NCBI GenBank assembly: GCA_934255105.1
Contig: CAKQNH010000280.1
Span: forward strand, 1-6,459
Reading direction: 5' to 3'
Source of the DNA: an uncultured Pirellulaceae bacterium
Lineage (GTDB): Bacteria > Planctomycetota > Planctomycetia > Pirellulales > Pirellulaceae
DNA length: 6,459 nucleotides
Made by a program: the position numbers and the translations under genes. Shown in pieces: positions 1 to 6,442 of the stretch (positions within the stretch are counted from its first letter, which is position 1; each line of letters opens with the position of its first letter). A model generated the notes under the pieces. The model had not been told where the DNA came from. It was given only the letters and a program-made list of their open reading frames with translations, and did no database searches.

Positions 1-1636
1 CGTCAAATTCTTGGGGAACAAAACCGGTCTGCTTCGCATAGGCAAGCGTCATGGCGATCTGCTCATCCGGACCAATCGAAGCTAGCGTGTCATAGCTCAA
101 GTCGATGTTCAAATAATAAAACCGATTTAGAAATTTCACCAGTTCGGACAGGATCATTGCGGAGTCCTCAACGTCAATGCGCATCAATGCTGGCGCAAAT
201 GAGTCAAAAAGCGCCACAGTCGCCACTTGTTCGCAATCGTCGATCAGCCGCCGCGCGATTTCGTAGGCGACGATCCCTCCAGAGGACCAGGCGGCAAAGT
301 GGTAGGGGCCCGCTGGCTGAATCTCGCGAATCGCGGCTAGGTACTCGCCCACCGTCGCTTCCATCGTTGCCAAGGGCTGGCCGGATCCATCAACCCCACG
401 TGCTTGCACACCGTAGACCGGCTGAGCGTCGCGCAGCGCGCCAGCCAAAGGGGCGTAGCACAGCACGTTGCCGCCAACTGGATGAATGCAAAACAAAGGC
501 GATTGCTGACCGTGCGGTTGGATCGACACTATGGGAGACCAAGTTGCATCTTGTTTTTGCCCGAGGTAATTGGCCATCTCAGCTACCGTGTCGCGTTGCA
601 ATAGCACGGCCAAGGGTACATCGATGCCTGTCGCCTGGCGGATTTTAATCACCAGCTCGATGCTCTTCATTGAGTCGCCACCGAGATCAAAGAAACTGTC
701 CTTGACACCGACTCCCTTCACCCCCAGAACCGTCTCCCAGAGTTGGGCCAGTGTGGCTTCGCGTTCGCTACTAGGTGCGACATAATCGCCACGCTTGGAC
801 CGGGCGCCAATCGACGCCAGTGCCTGGCGATCAACCTTACCGTGTGACGTGAGCGGCATTCGCGCCAACGAGACAAATATTGACGGCACCATATACGATG
901 GGAGCTGGTCGGAGAGAAAATGTCGCATTTCATCAGGCGCTGTAAGTGACTCATCGGTCTTAAGGCCATTTATATCCGCACGGTCATTCTTGGGAACGAT
1001 GAAGGACACAAGCCGCTTGTTTCCACGAAGGTCGTCGACGGCGATCACGGCACAGTCGCTGAGTTGCGGATGCGTTCGAAGGACGGTTTCGACTTCTCCT
1101 AGCTCGACGCGGTTGCCGCGAATCTTGATCTGATCGTCCATGCGTCCCACAAACTCAATCGCTCCATCTTCTCGATAGCGACACAAATCCCCCGTGCGGT
1201 AGAGGCGCTCGCCATCAGTCGCCGCGAAGGGGTTGTCCACAAACTTATTTGCCGTCAGTTGAGGGTCCCCCAGATATCCGGCTCCGACACCTGCGCCGCC
1301 AATGCAAAGTTCCCCAGTCACCCCAATGGGCAACTGCTGAAGCTCTGCTCCGAGGACAAAAGTTTGGACGTTTTGGATCGCAAAGCCGATAGGAATTGTC
1401 TGCTCGCTGCTGTCAGGGCCCACTCGATAGAACGAACATATGTCGGTGCATTCGGTTGGCCCGTAAGTGTTGACGATTTCCGTGTCAAACCCGGGGTGAT
1501 TGCGCCAGGGAGCGAGTTTTGCCAAGTCAATTGGCTCCCCACCAAGGAACACCGTACGCAGCGAGTCCAACTGTGAGGTCTTCTCTGAATCGCTAAGCAA
1601 CAGATAATAGTTGCTCGGTGTGCAGTTCTCCGTCAA
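1..1636 (-). CDS. NRPS fragment: C-terminal half of adenylation domain, peptidyl carrier protein and partial thioesterase; no proper 5' end, runs off the left edge
   Basis: This is the terminal part of a non-ribosomal peptide synthetase: A activates an amino acid as aminoacyl-AMP, PCP carries it as a thioester, and TE releases the product. Counting the TTG codon at 1636 as residue 1, I read the A-domain start NCTPSNYYLLL, then LRTVFLGGEP, core A5 NTYGPTE (1451-1471), A7 YRTGDL (1184-1201), A8 GRMDDQIKIRG...ELGEVE (1088-1147), A9 LPSYMVP and A10 HGKVDR (827-844; catalytic Lys267). The PCP has DLGGDS with the phosphopantetheine Ser322 (671-673). The TE starts near residue 380 (PLFCIHPVGG), with nucleophile motif AWSSGG (Ser451) and FDSFAP (Asp478). 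The frame is open throughout and exits at base 1 before the TE catalytic His. Cores A1-A4 and any condensation domain are absent, so the substrate cannot be predicted and the A domain cannot work as read. The frame is open up to a TGA near 1733, but homology begins only at ~1627, and no ATG or ribosome site marks a start. TTG 1636 and GTG 1552 are nominal. Domain calls are firm; whether it is expressed is doubtful. Confidence 0.9.
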   Translation of the reverse strand, partial: MTENCTPSNYYLLLSDSEKTSQLDSLRTVFLGGEPIDLAKLAPWRNHPGFDTEIVNTYGPTECTDICSFYRVGPDSSEQTIPIGFAIQNVQTFVLGAELQQLPIGVTGELCIGGAGVGAGYLGDPQLTANKFVDNPFAATDGERLYRTGDLCRYREDGAIEFVGRMDDQIKIRGNRVELGEVETVLRTHPQLSDCAVIAVDDLRGNKRLVSFIVPKNDRADINGLKTDESLTAPDEMRHFLSDQLPSYMVPSIFVSLARMPLTSHGKVDRQALASIGARSKRGDYVAPSSEREATLAQLWETVLGVKGVGVKDSFFDLGGDSMKSIELVIKIRQATGIDVPLAVLLQRDTVAEMANYLGQKQDATWSPIVSIQPHGQQSPLFCIHPVGGNVLCYAPLAGALRDAQPVYGVQARGVDGSGQPLATMEATVGEYLAAIREIQPAGPYHFAAWSSGGIVAYEIARRLIDDCEQVATVALFDSFAPALMRIDVEDSAMILSELVKFLNRFYYLNIDLSYDTLASIGPDEQIAMTLAYAKQTGFVPQEFD

Positions 1637-3656
1637 CTCGCCAGAGATTTGTGATCTGTTGAAATCTAGGGCCGAATTGATAGCCGGCCGCGTCGAAATC
1701 AGCGTAGTAAGCCTCGTGGTCGAAATGATCGGTCAGCGAATCTCGTATGGTCGCAAGGTCAATCACGCTCGGATTGTGGGCTGGCATATCAATCAAGCGT
1801 CCACGGCTATTCAAATCCCAAACGTCATTGCCGACCGTGCTGTGGACCGTGAAACATTTCGATTCTGCGTCAAACGTCGCTCGGATTGTCGGCACACTCC
1901 CCTCCGAGACGAACAGCGCTTTCTTGATCTCCAATTCTTCGACAACGTACGCTTGGCCAGGAAATAGCTGCGCTGCGATAGCCAGCCCAATTTCACCATA
2001 GCCCGCGCCTGGGAACACGATGCTGTCCCAAATCTGATGGTCGTGCAGATAGTCGAACAGACGCGGGTCCAGTTGTACTTGCCAGGTCGGTTTCTCCGCT
2101 GCAATGCGTTGTCCCAGCAACGGATGTGGGATGGGATCGAGTCGCTCGCGAGCGGACTGCTGCGATTCGAGCCAGTAGGCAGCATAGTTCCACGGGTACT
2201 TGGGCAGGCGCACCAGTTTTCCCGACGACTGGTTGACTGCCGCCCAATCGATCGGCATACCTAAAACATGCAGGCCAGCTAGGTTCGTGAGAATCTGCTC
2301 TGACTCGCTCGTCGTTCGCTTTAACGAATGGAAGACCGACCCCTGTTTACCTTGCTCGCTCAGCACATCCATGATCGAGCTTTCAAGCGCAGGGTGTGGG
2401 CCAAGTTCCAAGAATAGTCGACCGCCCGCACGCACTAGGTTCGACATCGCTGAAGCGAACAGGACGGGTTGGCGAACATTGCGCCACCAATACATCGCGT
2501 CCAGCTTTTCGCCCGAAAGAAGGCACCCGGTAACCGTTGAGACAAAGGGGATACGGGCTGGGCGTGGCCGAATGTCAGACAGAACGGCTAATAGTTCTTC
2601 GCGAATCGGATCCATGTGGTGGGTATGAAACGCATAGTTGATTCGCAACATGCGGACGAACTTGCCTTCTCCCTTGAGGCGTTCGACGACCGCTTCAAGC
2701 GGCCCGCGATCACCCGCGAGCGTTACCATGCTGGAACTGTTGATCACCGCGATCTGAATCTGGTCGCCATTGTCACCGATCAGATCGCTAGCTTCAGATG
2801 CTGAAATCCCCACCGCAGCCATCCGACCGTCGCCCCCTGCAGAGTCCTGCAATCGGCTGCGATGAAAAATGATCTGTACAGCGTCGTCGAGTGAATATAC
2901 ACCAGCCACGTAAGCCGCTGCGACTTCCCCAACACTATGTCCGATGACTTTGGAGGGTACGACGCCCCATGACCTCCAGAGTTCGGCCAAGGCGACCTGG
3001 AGCGCGAAAATTGCTGGCTGCGCAATATTGGTTAGGTGAATCCGCGAGCTTATCTCGGATTCCTGATTCATCATCTCGTCAACAAGAGACCACGACGCGA
3101 GCGGTGTTAGCAAAGCGTCAATGCTGTCGATTACCTCTCGAAAAACGGGTTCGTCCGCGTAGAGTTCGCGCCCCATCTGCCACCACTGGGCACCTTGACC
3201 GGTGAATACAAAGGTGATGTCGCCAACGCTGGAAGACGATTTCCCTTGGATGATTCCATCGCTTGCGTTTTCGTCTGCCAGCCGTCGAGCGAGTCGCGAT
3301 CGCAACTCGTCGCCGTTGTTTCCAATGACGACTAGTCGATGGTGATGTTGTTCTTTTCGGGCTCCGGCTGAGTAGCAAAGGTCGGCAAGTCGTTGGTCGT
3401 TATCGTCCGAGCCAAGCAGATCTTTGATCAGCTTTGCATATCTGATCAGCGATGTATCGTCGCGGGCTGAGATGGGGAGCAATAGCGGGCGATTGGCTCT
3501 TTTTGCAGAGCTACTGCCATTTCTGCCCGAGTCTGCGTGAGCCGCGCCAGTGAAGCCTCTGACATATTCTGGCTTGACCGTCCAACGGCAATCCATTGGT
3601 GGGGCGGCTTCCAAGACGACGTGAGCATTGGTGCCACCGAATCCAAATGAATTCAC
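1593..3656 (-). CDS. Type I polyketide synthase fragment: KS C-terminal tail, complete acyltransferase, N-terminal part of dehydratase; truncated at both ends
   Basis: This is part of a modular type I PKS extension module. Residues are numbered from GTG 3656, but that codon is an internal Val of the KS motif VNSFGFGGTNAHVVLE, not a credible start; the frame is open back to a TAA at 3831-3833. Residues ~50-145 are the KS-AT linker. The AT spans ~148-440, with FTGQGAQWWQMGREL, nucleophile motif GHSVG (Ser241, codon 2934-2936) and YAFH (341-344; catalytic His344), which suggests malonyl-CoA loading. A post-AT linker with LPKYPWN (~484-490) leads to the DH from ~508: PHPLLGQ, active-site motif HQIWDSIVFP (His540) and YQFGPRF (659-665). 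Asp544 replaces the usual Gly of HxxxGxxxxP. Homology stops near residue 680. After six unrelated residues there is a TAG at 1593-1595. The second half of the DH, with its catalytic Asp, and any KR or ACP are missing, as is most of the KS. The AT looks intact, but the module cannot extend a chain. It is probably a pseudogene or an assembly-broken gene; the domain identities are secure. Confidence 0.92.
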   Translation of the reverse strand: MNSFGFGGTNAHVVLEAAPPMDCRWTVKPEYVRGFTGAAHADSGRNGSSSAKRANRPLLLPISARDDTSLIRYAKLIKDLLGSDDNDQRLADLCYSAGARKEQHHHRLVVIGNNGDELRSRLARRLADENASDGIIQGKSSSSVGDITFVFTGQGAQWWQMGRELYADEPVFREVIDSIDALLTPLASWSLVDEMMNQESEISSRIHLTNIAQPAIFALQVALAELWRSWGVVPSKVIGHSVGEVAAAYVAGVYSLDDAVQIIFHRSRLQDSAGGDGRMAAVGISASEASDLIGDNGDQIQIAVINSSSMVTLAGDRGPLEAVVERLKGEGKFVRMLRINYAFHTHHMDPIREELLAVLSDIRPRPARIPFVSTVTGCLLSGEKLDAMYWWRNVRQPVLFASAMSNLVRAGGRLFLELGPHPALESSIMDVLSEQGKQGSVFHSLKRTTSESEQILTNLAGLHVLGMPIDWAAVNQSSGKLVRLPKYPWNYAAYWLESQQSARERLDPIPHPLLGQRIAAEKPTWQVQLDPRLFDYLHDHQIWDSIVFPGAGYGEIGLAIAAQLFPGQAYVVEELEIKKALFVSEGSVPTIRATFDAESKCFTVHSTVGNDVWDLNSRGRLIDMPAHNPSVIDLATIRDSLTDHFDHEAYYADFDAAGYQFGPRFQQITNLWRVDGELHTEQLLSVA
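1615..1640 (-). other. Junction joining DH-domain and A-domain coding sequence out of frame
   Basis: On the minus strand the dehydratase frame reads FGPRFQQITNLWRVDGELHTE up to about 1614. The frame shifted by one base reads TENCTPSNYYLLLSDSE from about 1633 and continues as a clean adenylation domain to base 1. The same short stretch therefore gives acceptable DH residues in one frame and acceptable A-domain residues in the other. Before this point the A frame does not resemble an A domain, and after it the DH frame hits TAG within a few codons. These two domain regions are not neighbours in any known PKS/NRPS. The simplest reading is a junction with a short shared sequence (around GAACTGCAC), either a deletion or a misassembly. 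An ordinary single-base frameshift would not remove the intervening domains. Confidence 0.8.
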
Positions 3657-3833
3657 TGCGGTAACCGGAGTAACCCCGTCGAGATGGGGCAGGGGTTGAA
3701 GTTGACTCGCTACTTCAAGACCAAGACGCTCGAAAGGGATGTTTGGGTTGGGGGTCGCGAAGTTTCGGTTCGGTGGTACCGTGTCATGGTGTACGTCGGC
3801 GATAAACCGCCGCTGGAATCCAGAATACCATTA
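3654..3833 (-). pseudogene. 5'-truncated ketosynthase remnant, upstream extension of the PKS frame
   Basis: Upstream of GTG 3656 the PKS frame stays open and keeps KS homology: HHDTVPPNRNFATPNPN, then IPFERLGL, PLPHLDGVTP and VNSFGFGGTNAH. This is the C-terminal strand region of a KS. Homology fades upstream of about 3790, where a dozen unrelated codons (beginning WYSGFQRRF) lead back to the TAA at 3831-3833. The catalytic Cys, the HGTGT His and the NxGH motif, all N-terminal to this point, are absent. No in-frame ATG, GTG or TTG start that I can see lies between the TAA and 3656. The KS usually has ~420 residues; only ~60 remain. This marks a second breakpoint of the locus. Confidence 0.75.
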
Positions 3834-4158
3834 ATTTGGTGAGCCGATCGCGATAGCCATGTTACTAGCCAAGTTTCGACATCGATTCACCCGGAATATT
3901 CCCGAGCGTCCTCCGCTTGCACTCCACCATCGTCTTGGGGAGAATCGTTGCATTGAGAGCTACTGCCCACATCCACTTTCGTTAACTGGTCACGGTAGCA
4001 TTTATGGCGTTGCGATATTCTCCGAGAAGCCGTCCGAAGCACGCGCATTGGCTTGACGGGACTATGCTCGACTGAAGCTGAGATTTCTCTCCCTGCTTCA
4101 CGTCGTTTGAAGTTTTGCGGCGACTGTTCAATCATTCGTCTAAACCATGGAGTGAATC
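3834..4158. other. Intergenic region between the PKS remnant and the plus-strand gene; no supported gene
   Basis: This stretch lies between two oppositely oriented coding regions. Short open frames exist on both strands, but none shows a recognisable motif. It should hold the promoter of the gene at 4159. A TTGACG at 4053-4058 could be a -35 element, but no good -10 box lies at the right distance, so I do not call a promoter. The PKS-side breakpoint lies just outside its left end. I could not recognise KS-like residues in the segment next to that breakpoint (3791-3833). Confidence 0.5.
4149..4152 (+). promoter_or_regulatory. Shine-Dalgarno GGAG deciding a GTG start
   Basis: GGAG lies six bases before GTG 4159 and supports that non-ATG start. 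The next residues, CNCPKC, begin a zinc ribbon that must be included. The GGAG overlaps an ATG-GAG-TGA mini-frame (4147-4155), which makes the ATG at 4147 unusable for this gene. Confidence 0.6.
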
Positions 4159-6189
4159 GTGCCACTGCTCACCTGCAACTGCCCGAAATGCAAATCGCCT
4201 CTTCGATTCGATGCCGGCAGCCAACAGCTCGTCAATATCACTTGTCCCAAGTGCGCGCAGTCGTTCCAAGTCAAAGTTTCAACGCCAACCGCTGCGAGTG
4301 AACGAAGCGCTCCGCTCTCAACTAGCACCAACTCGGCAGCTTCCAACCCGGCAGCGTCGTTCGGCTCGACAACATACGATCCGTTCAGTGACCCAGTAGC
4401 GGATTGGAATCAACCACTACCACTCGACGCCAACCGCCAGTTTGCGTTTCAGAGTCAGCCCAAACGCCGCAAGAAATCATCGGCCAGCGGCCGGAGTTTT
4501 GTTCTCCCCGCAGTTATTGCGCTCGCCTCGCTGGGTGGTGTTGGATTGATCTTAGTTGCGATCATGTTGGGAAAGCAATTCCTAGTGGACGGCAAGCTTT
4601 TCGGAGAGCTATCTTCGCCATTCTCCGGTAGCCTATTCGGCTCCGACTCAGCGAGCAGGATCAAAGCGGACCTGGCAACGCTGTGCAAGCAGGTCGAAGA
4701 AATCGGACGCTCCATTCCCGCTGGCGATCAGTCGCAAGCGTCCGCACAACGCCTGGAAGCCGAATTACCAAAGTTTGATGCGCTCTTTCGTCGCATCTGT
4801 CGCTTGCCTGTGCAGCAGAAGTCGTTAGAGGAAATTGCCGTTGAAATGGAAAAGCAGGGTCAATTGCTTCAAGGCCTGCGCGATGAAATGCTCAAGCAAG
4901 GTAGCGCAGCGGCTAACGCTCCGATGCCAGAGGTCTTCTGGCGGCTTAGAGCCACCGCCAAACCTGACGATTTGGTGAACCACGCATTCAATAAAGTCGT
5001 ACGGGCCAGAATGGACTTTAATTGGATTTCGCCGTGGGGGCATTACGGTCTCCCCGACCCGCTGACCTATACGGGAACCGATTTTGAGTGGTCGGACGAG
5101 GATCGACGAGTCCTAGCGATCATTCGGCTTCAAGGCAGTCTGGAACGCGACGCACTGCGTAGCCTGGCAGCTATCGACCCGCAAGCACCGTCAAGTAAAG
5201 AGTTGCTCGAACTGCATTCGATTGTCGATGAAGCCATCGCGGAGTCTAAAGAACTGCAGAAGCTTCCCTGCAAAGCGTTAAACGCAATTACTGCCCTCGT
5301 CCCGAAAGGAAATCCCTACGAGATCCAGCAAACCGCGGCCAGTTCTAGGCTGCATACATTGCGCCAGCTCATGGAGGCAGAGGCCACGCTGCCGGTGGAG
5401 GTCAGCTTTCTGTTTGATGAAGTTTCCGCGGTGAGCGACAGAATCGAAAGTATCATTTTTGGTGCACCACACGCTCTGGCATCGTCGCTGGGCACCGGCG
5501 AAACGTCCCAGAAGCGATTTGAAGACGTCTTGGCGACGATCAAGAAGAAGGAGCTCGCCGCTATTCAGGCCGAAGCCGACCGAAAGGAAGAAGCACAGCG
5601 GCAGCTTGCTGCAGCTCAACAACGCCAGCAAAACGCAATTGAAGAGCAGCGCAAGCGGGAGGAGGACCGCAAGCGCGCGGTGGAAGAGCGCAAGCAGCAA
5701 ATGGCCGACATTGCGATGGGAAACGCAGGCAGAGAGCGCGGAGGGCGTGGACGAGGTGAGTCGTCCGAGCCGGTCGGCCCACGCTCTGGACGTGGCGGTC
5801 CTCCTTCAGCTTTCGATGGCGAACCAAGCGACCGCCGGGGCAGGGGACCACAACACGGATCGCCTCAGGATTCTCGCGGCCCCGGCAGCGGGCTCCCCGC
5901 TATGCCGCAGGATCGAGTTCAGCGCCCGCCGGCCCAACCGAGCGATCCAGCCATGATGGTGACGATCACCGCCACCAACGTTAAAAACCTTGATTCGTCC
6001 AGCTATACGCGTGCGCTGCCAAAGTGGTTATTAACATACGCCCCCTCCCTCACGATCTCCAATGGGAGTTTGACGATCAAAATCCAAAACTACGATAAGC
6101 CCTTGGCTGAGTTGGAGACTTGCTTTCCTACGCTCGAATTCGTGAGTGTGGATTCGGAAAGTCGCACGATTGTAGCCAAAGAAAAGTAG
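4159..6189 (+). CDS. Putative inner-membrane protein: N-terminal zinc ribbon, one transmembrane helix, helical ectodomain, Gly/Arg-rich linker, small C-terminal alpha/beta domain
   Basis: The function is unknown. The 676 residues begin with a zinc ribbon of the MJ0042 / planctomycete type, CPKC (Cys8, Cys11) and CPKC (Cys29, Cys32), followed by a Ser/Thr/Ala/Pro-rich stretch (~41-100). KRRKK (102-106) precedes a hydrophobic helix at ~114-137, so by the positive-inside rule the ribbon is cytoplasmic and the rest extracytoplasmic. Residues ~150-450 look mainly helical with no known enzyme motif; a Trp/Tyr/Gly-rich patch (WISPWGHYGLPD) sits near 293-304. A charged Lys/Glu/Gln/Arg helix, probably coiled coil, covers ~460-518. 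A Gly/Arg/Pro-rich segment (~523-597) with GGRGRG, SGRGGPP and RRGRGP follows. The last 78 residues (from Met599) show an apparent beta-alpha-beta-beta-alpha-beta order by eye. The GTG start is fixed by GGAG six bases upstream and by the need to include the zinc ribbon. The gene stands alone, divergent from the PKS remnant. It may be a planctomycete-specific scaffold or sensor, but that is a guess. Confidence 0.88.
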   Translation: MPLLTCNCPKCKSPLRFDAGSQQLVNITCPKCAQSFQVKVSTPTAASERSAPLSTSTNSAASNPAASFGSTTYDPFSDPVADWNQPLPLDANRQFAFQSQPKRRKKSSASGRSFVLPAVIALASLGGVGLILVAIMLGKQFLVDGKLFGELSSPFSGSLFGSDSASRIKADLATLCKQVEEIGRSIPAGDQSQASAQRLEAELPKFDALFRRICRLPVQQKSLEEIAVEMEKQGQLLQGLRDEMLKQGSAAANAPMPEVFWRLRATAKPDDLVNHAFNKVVRARMDFNWISPWGHYGLPDPLTYTGTDFEWSDEDRRVLAIIRLQGSLERDALRSLAAIDPQAPSSKELLELHSIVDEAIAESKELQKLPCKALNAITALVPKGNPYEIQQTAASSRLHTLRQLMEAEATLPVEVSFLFDEVSAVSDRIESIIFGAPHALASSLGTGETSQKRFEDVLATIKKKELAAIQAEADRKEEAQRQLAAAQQRQQNAIEEQRKREEDRKRAVEERKQQMADIAMGNAGRERGGRGRGESSEPVGPRSGRGGPPSAFDGEPSDRRGRGPQHGSPQDSRGPGSGLPAMPQDRVQRPPAQPSDPAMMVTITATNVKNLDSSSYTRALPKWLLTYAPSLTISNGSLTIKIQNYDKPLAELETCFPTLEFVSVDSESRTIVAKEK

Positions 6190-6249
6190 CGTCCTCCGAT
6201 GGTTCCGCCCCACTCCATCATCGGCTATCCAAATCCGCGGTTCCACTGC

Positions 6250-6298
6250 AAGATGCAAGATGCAAGATGCAAGATGCAAGATGCAAGATGCAAGATGC
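6250..6298. repeat. Perfect tandem array, seven copies of the heptamer AAGATGC
   Basis: Forty-nine bases consist of seven uninterrupted identical copies of AAGATGC (complement GCATCTT). The preceding TGC continues the phase as a partial unit. A 7-base unit is not a multiple of three, and the array lies outside any gene, about 60 bases after the upstream stop codon. Perfect identity suggests recent slippage expansion, so copy number probably varies between strains. Confidence 0.95.
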
Positions 6299-6403
6299 GG
6301 AATGACGAATACGAAATGGGGAGTGGGGGAATGGTTATTGCACATTGACGAAGGACAGAATTCAACACTTCTCGCTGAACGTCACCGATAGTCTCGATTT
6401 TTC

Positions 6404-6442
6404 GTACTCGTACTCAATGAAATGGTACTCGTACTCCTACTC
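6404..6442. repeat. Cluster of GTACTC hexamers around a 9-base spacer
   Basis: GTACTC occurs twice in tandem (6404-6415). A spacer AATGAAATG (6416-6424) follows, then two more copies (6425-6436) and a degenerate CTACTC (6437-6442). Each hexamer begins with the palindrome GTAC. The layout of paired hexamers around a short spacer recalls dispersed intergenic repeats I associate with planctomycete genomes, but that is from memory. The cluster is close to the window edge and may continue. Confidence 0.85.

Noticed and set aside
157..1576. Several plus-strand frames opposite the NRPS fragment
   Set aside because: All are antisense shadows; the minus-strand frame carries continuous A, PCP and TE motifs.
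1593..1640. Programmed ribosomal frameshift between the PKS and NRPS frames
   Set aside because: A frameshift would not explain why half of DH, the intervening domains and half of A are absent; no clear slippery sequence was seen.
3797..3812. CGGCG-ATAAAC-CGCCG small hairpin near the KS breakpoint, considered as an attachment or transposon end
   Set aside because: A five-base stem is common by chance, and no transposase, target duplication or second end is visible.
3859..4056. Plus-strand open frame of 65 codons in the intergenic region
   Set aside because: No domain resemblance and no convincing ribosome site; could be debris of an unknown gene but not supportable.
4053..4081. TTGACG with a 17-base spacer as a sigma-70 promoter for the gene at 4159
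   Set aside because: The hexamer at the -10 position (AGCTGA) is a poor match.
3887..4165. Minus-strand open frame of 92 codons over the intergenic region and the start of the membrane-protein gene
   Set aside because: No recognisable motif, overlaps the zinc-ribbon start on the other strand, and has biased Arg/Ser composition typical of a chance frame.
5278..5700. Minus-strand 140-codon frame with a Leu-rich start
   Set aside because: It is the complement of the Glu/Lys/Gln coiled-coil codons of the plus-strand gene.
6196..6224. CCGATG...CATCGG inverted repeat after the stop codon as a terminator
   Set aside because: Only six base pairs with a 17-base loop and no T-run.
6031..6345. Minus-strand frame with a periodic Leu-His-Leu-Ala-Ser-Cys-Ile translation
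   Set aside because: The periodic peptide is merely the translation of the AAGATGC array, and the remainder overlaps the plus-strand gene.
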